Program-made: the position numbers and the translations under genes
In this document: piece after piece, positions 28,101 through 34,886 of the stretch
Layout of the letters: every line of letters begins with the position of its first letter
How positions within the stretch are numbered: position 1 is the first letter of the stretch
Assembly: GCA_945952065.1 (NCBI GenBank)
Contig: CAMFGY010000015.1
Coordinates: 52,111-116,110, forward strand
Reading direction: 5' to 3'
DNA from: an uncultured Burkholderiales bacterium
GTDB lineage: Bacteria; Pseudomonadota; Gammaproteobacteria; Burkholderiales; Burkholderiaceae_C
Length of the DNA stretch: 64,000 nt
Notes under the pieces: generated by a model
The model's database searches: none
Seen by the model: the letters and a program-made list of their open reading frames with translations, nothing else
What the model was told of the DNA's origin: nothing

Positions 28101-30116
28101 AGCTTCATGGCCGGGCTGGACTGGCGCCAGGGTCGACTGATCCTGGAGTGGGACAGCAGCCTGAACCAGGGGCTGCTCGCCGCGTCCTTGACGCTGGACA
28201 GCGCGCACCAGCTGGTGGCCAAGCACGAGCTCAGCGTGCTGGACGGGCAGACCCTGCAAATTGCCAGCTCCAACGCTTTGAGTGCGCAAACCCTGAGGCT
28301 CAATGGCGGCACGCTTTCGATCAAGAGCATCGCCCGTCCCACCGACAATTTCAGATGGGAGCGCGGTTCGCTGCTGCTGGCTGGCGATGCGTATCAAAGC
28401 CGGGATCTGCTGGGCCAGGTGTCCACACTGGGCCCGGGCATGATCTTGCATGTGGAACGCAACCTGGCCCTGGACAGCAGCACCCCCTTGCGGCTGGACG
28501 GCGGTCGCCTGGAAGCGCAGGCGCTGCAGCTCGGCACCGACGCCGGCGGGCTGGACTGGCGCAGCGGCAGCGTGCTGCTGCATGGCGACGCGGCACTGGG
28601 CCGCGGGGGCTTGTCGGCCCAGCTGCAGCTGGACGCGGTCAAGCAGCTGGCCGTGGGCGGTCGTCTGCTGCTGGCCCAGGGCAGCGATCTGCGGCTGGAC
28701 GGCGGCGCGCTGAGTTTTGCCGAGCTGACCCTGCAAGGCGGGCGCCTCGACATCGATGCCCAGCAAAACCTGGGCGGCCGCTTCAACTGGCAATCCGGCT
28801 CCCTGATGCTGCGCGGCGATGCAAGCCTGGAACATCCCTGGCTGGCGGGCCACGCAAGTCTGGCCGGGGGTCAAGATCTGGTGCTCAGCGGCACCCTGCA
28901 ACTGGGCAAGAACGCTTTGACACTGAACGAAGGCGGCAGCCTGACGGCCCATCAGATCGACACCGCGGCTGGCGGGCGCTTGCTGCTTGAGGGTGGGGTG
29001 CTGAACGTCGACCAGTTGAACCCCACACTGGCCTCCCACCTGGACTGGAACCGCGGCACCTTGGCCATCACCGGCGCCGCCGGCGCCAGCCTGGGCCAAG
29101 ACGGATTGAAGCGGCTGACCGTGCTGAGTGCCGGTCAGCAACTGGCAATCGCACAACAGCTGACCCTGGCTCGCGGTACGCAACTGCTGCTGGATGGCGG
29201 CCAGATCGCCGCCCGCACGCTTGCCCTGCAAGGCGGCACACTGGCCAGCGCCGACCTGCCCCTGAACCTGAGCGCTGTTCAGACCTTGGAAGGCCATGGC
29301 CTGGTCAACGCCCGCATCCAAGGGAGCGCACAGACCGCGCTACGGGCTAGCGGCGGCACCTTGACGCTGGGCGATGCCGATCAGCGCGGCAGCTTCACCC
29401 ATGCCGGCACCCTGACCATCGACAGTGGCGCGACCGCTCTGCTGCTGTCCGCCGATGCTGCGCGTTTGGACGGGCGGGTCCAGCTCGAGGCAGGCGCCCG
29501 CCTGAGCAGCCTCAATGGCCTGGTCCTGAGTCCAACGGCCGAGCTGCATGCCAACGGCGATGCTGTGGTCCAAGGCAATCTGCAGAACGACGGCTTTGTG
29601 CACGCCGAGGCGGGCACGCTGAGCTTCCTGGGCGATGTCAGCGGCAGCGGCAGTTTTGCTGGCCAACTGCTGTTCAAGGCCGGCTACCAACCCGGCCAAG
29701 GCCTGGCGTCGGTCGACTTCGGCGGCGGCCAACTGAACTTTGGCAAAGACGCGGTGCTGACGCTGGATCTCGACGGCATCGGCCAAGGCAATGCGAGTGA
29801 CCAGCTGCTGCACATCGGCCAACTCAACTTCCAGGGCAAGCTGCATCTGCAGTTCGGCGCCCAGTTCCAGCTGCACGCGGGGGATCGATTCAAGCTCTTG
29901 GACTTCCAGTCCTTCAGCGGCTCCTTGAGCCCAGACCGCATCACGGTCAGCGGTTTGGACGCCGGCCAACTCGACTTGAGCCAACTGGCGCAAACGGGGC
30001 AAATCCAGATCAGCGCTGTGCCCGAGCCCGCCACCAGCGCCCAATGGCTCTTGGGCCTGGGAATGATGGCTGCATTGGCCCGCGGCGCGCGTCGTCGCCG
30101 ACTGGCGCGCGCATGA
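25164..30116 (+). CDS. Giant autotransporter-like beta-helix repeat protein with PEP-CTERM anchor
   Basis: This gene encodes 1650 residues. After a signal peptide (LALALMLALPLTPVSGA) come passenger-type beta-strand repeats (SYTGGTRVAGGTLAIGDGG, a PATR signature). From residue ~600 there are about seven copies of a ~55-residue unit of pattern LDW-x2-G-x-L-x-L-x-G-D-A with GLLA and LD/QL positions, near nt 26961, 27205, 28105, 28350, 28549, 28783 and 29038. GAGSR/VRDGA-type segments alternate with them. No C-terminal autotransporter barrel is present; instead it ends AVPEPATSAQ, a hydrophobic helix and RRRRLARA, an exosortase signal. It is probably a surface or biofilm-matrix protein (inference). 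Confidence 0.88.
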   Translation: MQTRNFRFAARTTKPAGCPNLRPLALALMLALPLTPVSGATVYTLTPDQPLILQTPSNIDYGALLGDVVYTGLGHLIKTGAGAAVWGARSATFALQAGSWIDVLEGRFIGGSGVNEDWTRNQSGLNVAAGAVFEGQEANVRVDALTGSGLIRSGYSDGHSSYGYETFTFGVANGSGSFAGVLADGNSAAHFTKAGSGVQVLTGNNSYTGGTRVAGGTLAIGDGGTSGTILGPVQVDAGATLAFNRADDISFDGSLNGAGRLLKTGSGTLVLSQAVNLGQGLEIQKGARGVILAAGSSFQGPLLNESWLQIASGAQIALRDGISGNGTLIHQGSLLTLSGEMNSNLEINGQDNGQLSRLLVGEPGRATTLRSGSIYVGGGDSPIVVDIAGPQTQVLLAQDPYASTPQLIGNLGISGASVVTVRDGALLKRSKVDVSYGGTLRVLGPASKVEVVGQNQGLIDLAYGATLQVDQGAQVQASQLMLDARKGPLTFSVDGAGSRVEVAELFTLGSNRISVLAGGTLETGRRSSAGTPGTQVQGLVTISGPGSRWLLADKVRAEQLQLTLSDGGLLRAESFQTGPATQLLLDGGTLALTDAPQGSFMAGLDWRRGTLSLNGDARLDQGLLAASLNLDAGRQLLVNGQLSVNNGQSLQIGAAGSLSAQALRLDGGSLDLHRNADFKTALDWQQGRLVLSGDWQAGQGLLASLPALDAQHRLSVAGSLSQSAGAAPLLIGPTGVLDVSGGLRLDGPVRIDNGGQLLLNEGSQSQLRGSLQSQGDLRLSGAVLELSGEAQARLLQLQGSPSNPARLLLGRLDESSTVKLDKLNLGANSELSVRGRGTEVNLLSVLTRESSNSRIAVRDGAALQVTSEFEFNSSAEPNLLQVSGAGSRFFSRYQFYSKALAQIDSAGQLRADGAYLNQDAMLRVTGAGSLVNMGSLTLNANSRVEVLDGARLELGGLSASPNSSLLLNGGEISVGSTPPSFMAGLDWRQGRLILEWDSSLNQGLLAASLTLDSAHQLVAKHELSVLDGQTLQIASSNALSAQTLRLNGGTLSIKSIARPTDNFRWERGSLLLAGDAYQSRDLLGQVSTLGPGMILHVERNLALDSSTPLRLDGGRLEAQALQLGTDAGGLDWRSGSVLLHGDAALGRGGLSAQLQLDAVKQLAVGGRLLLAQGSDLRLDGGALSFAELTLQGGRLDIDAQQNLGGRFNWQSGSLMLRGDASLEHPWLAGHASLAGGQDLVLSGTLQLGKNALTLNEGGSLTAHQIDTAAGGRLLLEGGVLNVDQLNPTLASHLDWNRGTLAITGAAGASLGQDGLKRLTVLSAGQQLAIAQQLTLARGTQLLLDGGQIAARTLALQGGTLASADLPLNLSAVQTLEGHGLVNARIQGSAQTALRASGGTLTLGDADQRGSFTHAGTLTIDSGATALLLSADAARLDGRVQLEAGARLSSLNGLVLSPTAELHANGDAVVQGNLQNDGFVHAEAGTLSFLGDVSGSGSFAGQLLFKAGYQPGQGLASVDFGGGQLNFGKDAVLTLDLDGIGQGNASDQLLHIGQLNFQGKLHLQFGAQFQLHAGDRFKLLDFQSFSGSLSPDRITVSGLDAGQLDLSQLAQTGQIQISAVPEPATSAQWLLGLGMMAALARGARRRRLARA

Positions 30117-30189
30117 GCGGCCCCACCCTTCGCTCCGCCTGCCCCCACCGCACCGTGCGGGGGCGGGACGCTAGCAAGACCGCCCGCTG

Positions 30190-32727
30190 ATGGCCAAGCA
30201 CGCCTTGTCCCTGCCGCAGCGGCCTCGCCGTCCCCTCTTGCTGCGCCTGCTCGCCCCGGCCAGCTGGCTGTCGGGTCGTTTGAGCTTTTCGCGCAAGTTT
30301 TTATTGGTGGGCACCGTCATGCTGGTGGCCTTGGCTTTGTTGAGCTGGCCGCTGCTGCGCAAAGCCGGGCAAGATGCACAAAGCGCCGAGTTGGAACGTC
30401 GGGGCCTGGCCGCCCTGGCCCGCCAAGCCGCTGTACTCAATACCTTGGTCAGGCAACGCGGCGAACCTGCGCCCCCCTCTTCGCAACAATCCGAGCTGCA
30501 AGCCCTGCTCGATTGGGCTGCCGCGCCGCAGTTGCCGCCCAGCGCTCTGCCCAGCACCTTGCCCGCGCTGGCGCAGCGCCTGCAGCAACAATGGCAACAG
30601 CTGCAAGGCCTGGGCGCGCAAGACGATGATGCCCAGCGCCGCTTCGCTGCCCACACCGGCACCATCAATGCTTTACTGGCCCTGATGCGCGAAAGCGCCC
30701 GCGCCCACCGCCTGAATGTGGACCCGCGCCTGGACGCTGCGTTTGACATGCTCAGCCATCGTCTGCCGCTGTTGATGGAAACCCTGGCCAAGCAGCAAGA
30801 CGCGCTGGCCCTGTCCAGCGACAGCATGGCCAGCTACGCGGTGGCCGCCCAGGTCGTGCTCAGCGAGGCCACACCAGCCCTGCGCGCGGGCATGCAGCAG
30901 CTGCTGGAGCCGGGCGACCGCGCCGGCCTGCAAGCCCAGCTGGACGAGCTGCTGGCGCGCATCGAGCGCCAGCAAGACGCCGTGGACAAGGTGCTCGACG
31001 CCCCCCAGGCCCTGGCCGAGCTGCGGCCCATCGCCAGCGCCAACCTGGCCCAAGCTCAGGCCTTGCTGGTGGCCAGCACGGTGCAAGCCGACGCCTTGCT
31101 GCAAGAGCGTGTGGCGCAGCTGCGTCGCAGCCAGTGGCAGGTGGGCGCGCTGTTGGTGGGCGCAATGGCGGCGATTGCTTACCTGTTCGCGGGCATCTAC
31201 GTCTCCACCCTGCGCTCGCTGCGCCGGCTCTCACAAGGCACGCAAGACTTCTGCGCGGGCCGCTTGGACACCCGCATCAGCATCGACACCCAAGACGAAT
31301 TGGTGCTGGTGGCCGGCAACTTCAACACCGTGGCGTCAGAAGTCGGTCGCTTGCTCGATGTGATCCGCCAACAAAACGAGTCGCGCCAACGTGAGCTGGA
31401 ACATCTGGTGCAGCAGCGCACCCTGGAGCTGGCCGACAAGAACGACCAACTGCACTTGGCGGCGCTGCGCGTTCAAGAGGAGCTGGAATCGGCGCGCGAC
31501 ATGCAGCAGGCCATCCTGCCGCAGCACTTCCCAGACACGGCAGACTTCTCCATGCAAGCCTGCATGCACCCGGCGCGCGAGTTGGGCGGCGACTTTTACG
31601 ACTGCTTCGCGCTGTCGGAAGGCCGTTGGGGATTTTTGGTGGCCGATGTCGCGGGCAAGGGCGTGGGCGCGGCCTTCTTCATGGCGGTCTCGCGCACCGT
31701 GCTGCAAGACCTGGCGCAAGACGGCTTGGGCCCCGAGGAGGTGCTGGCTCGCGCCAACGACTTGCTCAGCGGCCGCAACCCCATGGAGCTGTTCGTCACC
31801 GCCTGTTACTGCATCTACGACCCGCGCGACGGCAGCTTGGCCTATGCCAGCGCGGGCCACCCCGCGCCGCTCTTGCGCAGCGCCCATGGCAAGGTGCAGG
31901 CCCTGGACTGCCCGCGCGACATGGCCCTGGGCGTGATGCCCGGCATGAGCTACAGCCGCAAGCAAACGCGCCTGCAGGGCGGCGATACCTTGCTGCTCTA
32001 CACCGACGGCATCACCGAAGCCTTTGACGCCGCTGAACGCGCCTATGGCGAAGAACGCCTGATCGCCTGGCTGCAAAGCAGCGAAGAGCCCCAGGCCGCC
32101 GCCAAGCTGGCCAGCCTGGTGCGCGACGTGGCCGACTTCGTCGGCGGCGCCGAGCCCAGCGACGACCTGACCGCCCTGCTGCTGTGTCGCAAGCCACGCA
32201 CCCCAGGCCTGCCCCACACCGCGTCCAGCGCCGATTCCCCTGACCCGTCCGCCAGCCCCCAAGCCCGAGGAGCTCTGACCGTGAGCCACACCCCCCTGGA
32301 ACTGAAGAACAAAACCTTGCTGCTGGAATACCGGCTGCACAGCCGAGTCGAAGAAATCGCCCCGCTGGCCGAGGCCGTGGACGAAGCCCTGGCCGAGCGG
32401 CCCGATCTGGCCTTTGCCGTCAACCTCTGTCTGGAAGAGTTGATCACCAACACCATCCAGCACGGCTTGCACGGCGCGCCTGATCGCCCCATCCATGTGC
32501 GGCTCTCACGCTCTGACGAGTGGCTGGAAATCATCCTCAAGGACGATGCCCCGCCTTTTGACCCCTTTGTGGAAGCCCCCGCACCCAGCCTGGATGCCGG
32601 CGTGGAAGAACGTGCCGTGGGCGGCCTGGGTGTGCACATGGTCAAAACCATGATGGACGAGGTGCGCGCCTTCTACGACGGCAGCGGCAACCTGATCGTG
32701 CTGCTCAAGACGCTGAAGAAATCCTGA
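30190..32727 (+). CDS. HAMP-SpoIIE serine phosphatase fused to RsbW-like ATPase/kinase domain
   Basis: This gene encodes 845 residues. TM1 is near 37-56, an extracytoplasmic helical domain follows to ~317, TM2 ~318-341 and HAMP ~340-392, then a coiled coil. The PP2C/SpoIIE domain (~435-666) has metal-binding acidic motifs GGDFYD (466-471), VADVAGKG (D486), YTDGITEA and SDDLTALLL. After a low-complexity linker, an HATPase_c_2 domain (698-845) shows an N-box (EELITNTIQHG) and G2 (VGGLGVHMV). In partner switching the kinase phosphorylates a STAS protein and the phosphatase reverses it. The STAS gene lies 43 nt downstream. An internal ribosome binding site and GTG separate the two halves. Confidence 0.93.
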   Translation: MAKHALSLPQRPRRPLLLRLLAPASWLSGRLSFSRKFLLVGTVMLVALALLSWPLLRKAGQDAQSAELERRGLAALARQAAVLNTLVRQRGEPAPPSSQQSELQALLDWAAAPQLPPSALPSTLPALAQRLQQQWQQLQGLGAQDDDAQRRFAAHTGTINALLALMRESARAHRLNVDPRLDAAFDMLSHRLPLLMETLAKQQDALALSSDSMASYAVAAQVVLSEATPALRAGMQQLLEPGDRAGLQAQLDELLARIERQQDAVDKVLDAPQALAELRPIASANLAQAQALLVASTVQADALLQERVAQLRRSQWQVGALLVGAMAAIAYLFAGIYVSTLRSLRRLSQGTQDFCAGRLDTRISIDTQDELVLVAGNFNTVASEVGRLLDVIRQQNESRQRELEHLVQQRTLELADKNDQLHLAALRVQEELESARDMQQAILPQHFPDTADFSMQACMHPARELGGDFYDCFALSEGRWGFLVADVAGKGVGAAFFMAVSRTVLQDLAQDGLGPEEVLARANDLLSGRNPMELFVTACYCIYDPRDGSLAYASAGHPAPLLRSAHGKVQALDCPRDMALGVMPGMSYSRKQTRLQGGDTLLLYTDGITEAFDAAERAYGEERLIAWLQSSEEPQAAAKLASLVRDVADFVGGAEPSDDLTALLLCRKPRTPGLPHTASSADSPDPSASPQARGALTVSHTPLELKNKTLLLEYRLHSRVEEIAPLAEAVDEALAERPDLAFAVNLCLEELITNTIQHGLHGAPDRPIHVRLSRSDEWLEIILKDDAPPFDPFVEAPAPSLDAGVEERAVGGLGVHMVKTMMDEVRAFYDGSGNLIVLLKTLKKS
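32267..32283 (+). promoter_or_regulatory. Internal ribosome binding site and in-frame GTG before the ATPase domain
   Basis: GAGGAG at 32267-32272 is followed after 8 nt by GTG at 32281. The GTG is in frame with the 845-residue protein and sits exactly at the start of the RsbW-like domain. In another frame the sequence just before it ends a peptide with a TGA (32276-32278). This layout is what two separate, tightly coupled genes would show. It could allow free kinase to be made, or mark a recent gene fusion. It is seen directly; use in the cell is not shown. Confidence 0.6.
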
Positions 32728-32770
32728 GTTCCTCCCGGCCCCAACAAACGATCCCAAGAAAGACAAGACC

Positions 32771-33115
32771 ATGAGCTTCGAACACCACAGCAGCGATGAA
32801 CAAGGCAGCCGCCTGCTCAGCCTGAAAGGCCGCATTGACAGCGCCACCGCCGGCGCCTTCGAGCAGGCCGTGCAAGACCTTTTTGCCACGCCCGGCGCGC
32901 GCGCGCTGCTGGACTTCGCTGCCGTGGACTACATCTCCAGCGCCGGCTTGCGCGTGGTGCTGATGGCCGCCAAGCGCGCCAAGCAAGCGCAGGGCCGTTT
33001 GCTGCTTTGCGGCCTGCCCCAGCATGTGCGCGAGGTGTTTGAGATCAGCGGTTTTCTGAAGATCATCGACAGCGTGAGTGATCGCGCTGAGGGTCTTCGA
33101 CACCTCAACGCTTGA
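32771..33115 (+). CDS. STAS-domain anti-anti-sigma factor-like protein (RsbV/SpoIIAA type)
   Basis: This gene encodes 114 residues forming a single STAS domain: LLSLKGRIDSATAGAFEQAV, then ALLDFAAVDYISSAGLRVVL and LLLCGLPQHVREVFEISGF. The serine pair S56-S57 in the ISSAGLR loop matches the phosphorylation site of RsbV and SpoIIAA. It is expected to be phosphorylated by the ATPase domain and dephosphorylated by the SpoIIE domain encoded just upstream. No dedicated sigma factor is adjacent, so its output partner may be something else, possibly the transporters downstream (inference). Confidence 0.93.
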   Translation: MSFEHHSSDEQGSRLLSLKGRIDSATAGAFEQAVQDLFATPGARALLDFAAVDYISSAGLRVVLMAAKRAKQAQGRLLLCGLPQHVREVFEISGFLKIIDSVSDRAEGLRHLNA

Positions 33116-33268
33116 CATGCCCCTCGCCCTGTCTTGCCCCGCTGAACGCGGGCCCGCCCGGTCGGTCCCCCGAGGGGACGGCGATGCTCGCGGCATTGAG
33201 CCGCGAGCACATCGCCCAACGGGCCGGCTTGGGAGCGGCCCGGCGCTCGGCCCGGAGTACCCCTGTTC
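33116..33268. other. Hairpin-rich intergenic spacer
   Basis: This 153-nt spacer between the STAS and Na/Pi genes contains two perfect hairpins: GTCCCC-CGA-GGGGAC at 33165-33179 and a 10-bp stem with 5-nt loop (TGCTCGCGGC, loop ATTGA) at 33185-33209. There is no T-run. The composition resembles intergenic mosaic repeats common in Burkholderiales genomes (recollection, not searched). It could be an mRNA processing or stability element inside the operon. Confidence 0.5.
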
Positions 33269-34879
33269 ATGAGCATCTTTTTCAGCCTGTTCGCCGGGCT
33301 GGGCCTGTTTTTCATCGGCGTTCGCCTGATCAGCAGCAATCTGCGCCAGGTGATCGGGCGCCGCCTGCGCCAACTGATTGCACGCGCCGTCACGGGCTCG
33401 GGTTCATTGGCGCTGTTCGGGCTGTTGGCGGGGGCCGTGATGCAAAGCGTCAACGCCGTCATCCACGTGTTGGTGGCCTTGGTGACCGCCGGCGCCATGG
33501 ACCGCAAGCGCGCCTTCCCCATCATCCGCTGGGCCAATCTCGGCACCTCGATGCTGGCCCTCGTGGCCGCCATTGATCTGCACGCCTTGGCCCTGTGCCT
33601 GGTTGGGCTGACCGGCATTGCCTACTACCAGCAAATCGACCAGTCCACCCGCTGGCGCCACGCCGTGGGCGCCCTGCTGGGCTTAGGCCTGCTATTCCTG
33701 GGCACCGACTTCATCAAGACCGGCGCGGCCATGCTGCGCACCGCGCCCTGGCTGCGCGAGCAGATCGCCGAACTCGGCGCGTGGCTCTTGCCCAGCTTCG
33801 CCCTGGGTGCGCTGGTCGCCTGGGCGGCACAGTCCTCGACCACGGTGGTGGTCATCACCATGAGCTTGGCCGCCGGCGGCCTGATCGGCTGGAATGGCGG
33901 CGCCATGTTGGTGATGGGCGCCGGACTGGGTTCGGCGGCCTCGGCCTGGAACCTGGCCGGCCGCCTGCAAGGCAGCGCTCGGCAACTGGTGCTGTTCCAG
34001 GTGTTGCTGCGCCTGCAAGGCCTGGTGTTGACGATGGTCTTCTACGCCTTCAATCGCTACCTGTTGGACGACGCCTTCAGCCGCTGGCTCGAGCACTTCG
34101 ACATGGCTCTGCCCACCCGCTTGGCGGCGTTTTATATGGTGGTGCAGCTGCTCAGTGACCTGGGCAGCCGCGCGCTGGAGAAACCCAGCCTGCGCTGGCT
34201 GCAAGCGTGGGCGGCGCCCTCGCTGCAAGAGAACCTCAGCAAACCCCATTTTGTGCATGACGAAGCGTTGGACGAGGCCGAGACTGCCTTGCTGCTGGCC
34301 GACAAGGAACAGCAACGCCTGCTCGCCTGCCTACCCGCCTATCTCGACGCACTGCGGCAGGACGCCCCCACCGCCCTGGCATCGGCCGACAAACGCCAAG
34401 CCGCCGAAAGCCAGGTGTTGCAGCTTTGCGAGCAGTTCTTGGTGGAACTGGTAGACCGCCAGCGCAACCGAGAAGTGCTGGAACGCTGCATGGTGCTGCG
34501 CGACCGCAATCGCTTGCTGGCCTCTTTGCAGGAATCATTGGCTGAGCTGCACCAATGCGCCCAGCCGGTGATGGACGACCCGACCGTGGCCCAGTTGCTA
34601 GACCAGCTGGTGCAAAGCCTGCACATGATGCTGGAGGCCCTGGCCGAAACCGCCGCACGCGCCCAACCCGACGCCGAAGACTTGGAGCTGCTGCGCAACC
34701 TCACCCATGACCGCTCGGAGCTGATGGATGGCATCCGCCGCCGTCTGCAGGGCAGCGAGCTGGACGCCGGCCTGCGCCAAGCGGTGTTCAGCGCCACCAC
34801 GGTATTTGAGCGCTGCGTCTGGCTGGCAAGGCGCTATGTGCTGCTGCTGGACGCGCCCGCCAGCCCTCAAGCCCACTGA
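33269..34879 (+). CDS. Na/Pi cotransporter-family protein with PhoU-like tail
   Basis: This gene encodes 536 residues. The N-terminal ~310 residues are membrane helices of the NptA/YjbB (PF02690) family in two inverted halves. The second half keeps the substrate motif QSSTTVVV, while the first half has GAVMQSVNAVIH, a weaker version of the usual QSSSATT. From about 330 the protein is cytoplasmic and helical like PhoU (EALDEAETALLLADKEQQRLL, LTHDRSELMDGIRRRL). The family exports or imports phosphate with sodium. The altered first motif leaves real phosphate transport uncertain. The NCS2 permease gene begins 7 nt after its stop, implying coupling. Confidence 0.88.
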   Translation: MSIFFSLFAGLGLFFIGVRLISSNLRQVIGRRLRQLIARAVTGSGSLALFGLLAGAVMQSVNAVIHVLVALVTAGAMDRKRAFPIIRWANLGTSMLALVAAIDLHALALCLVGLTGIAYYQQIDQSTRWRHAVGALLGLGLLFLGTDFIKTGAAMLRTAPWLREQIAELGAWLLPSFALGALVAWAAQSSTTVVVITMSLAAGGLIGWNGGAMLVMGAGLGSAASAWNLAGRLQGSARQLVLFQVLLRLQGLVLTMVFYAFNRYLLDDAFSRWLEHFDMALPTRLAAFYMVVQLLSDLGSRALEKPSLRWLQAWAAPSLQENLSKPHFVHDEALDEAETALLLADKEQQRLLACLPAYLDALRQDAPTALASADKRQAAESQVLQLCEQFLVELVDRQRNREVLERCMVLRDRNRLLASLQESLAELHQCAQPVMDDPTVAQLLDQLVQSLHMMLEALAETAARAQPDAEDLELLRNLTHDRSELMDGIRRRLQGSELDAGLRQAVFSATTVFERCVWLARRYVLLLDAPASPQAH

Positions 34880-34886
34880 CACGACC

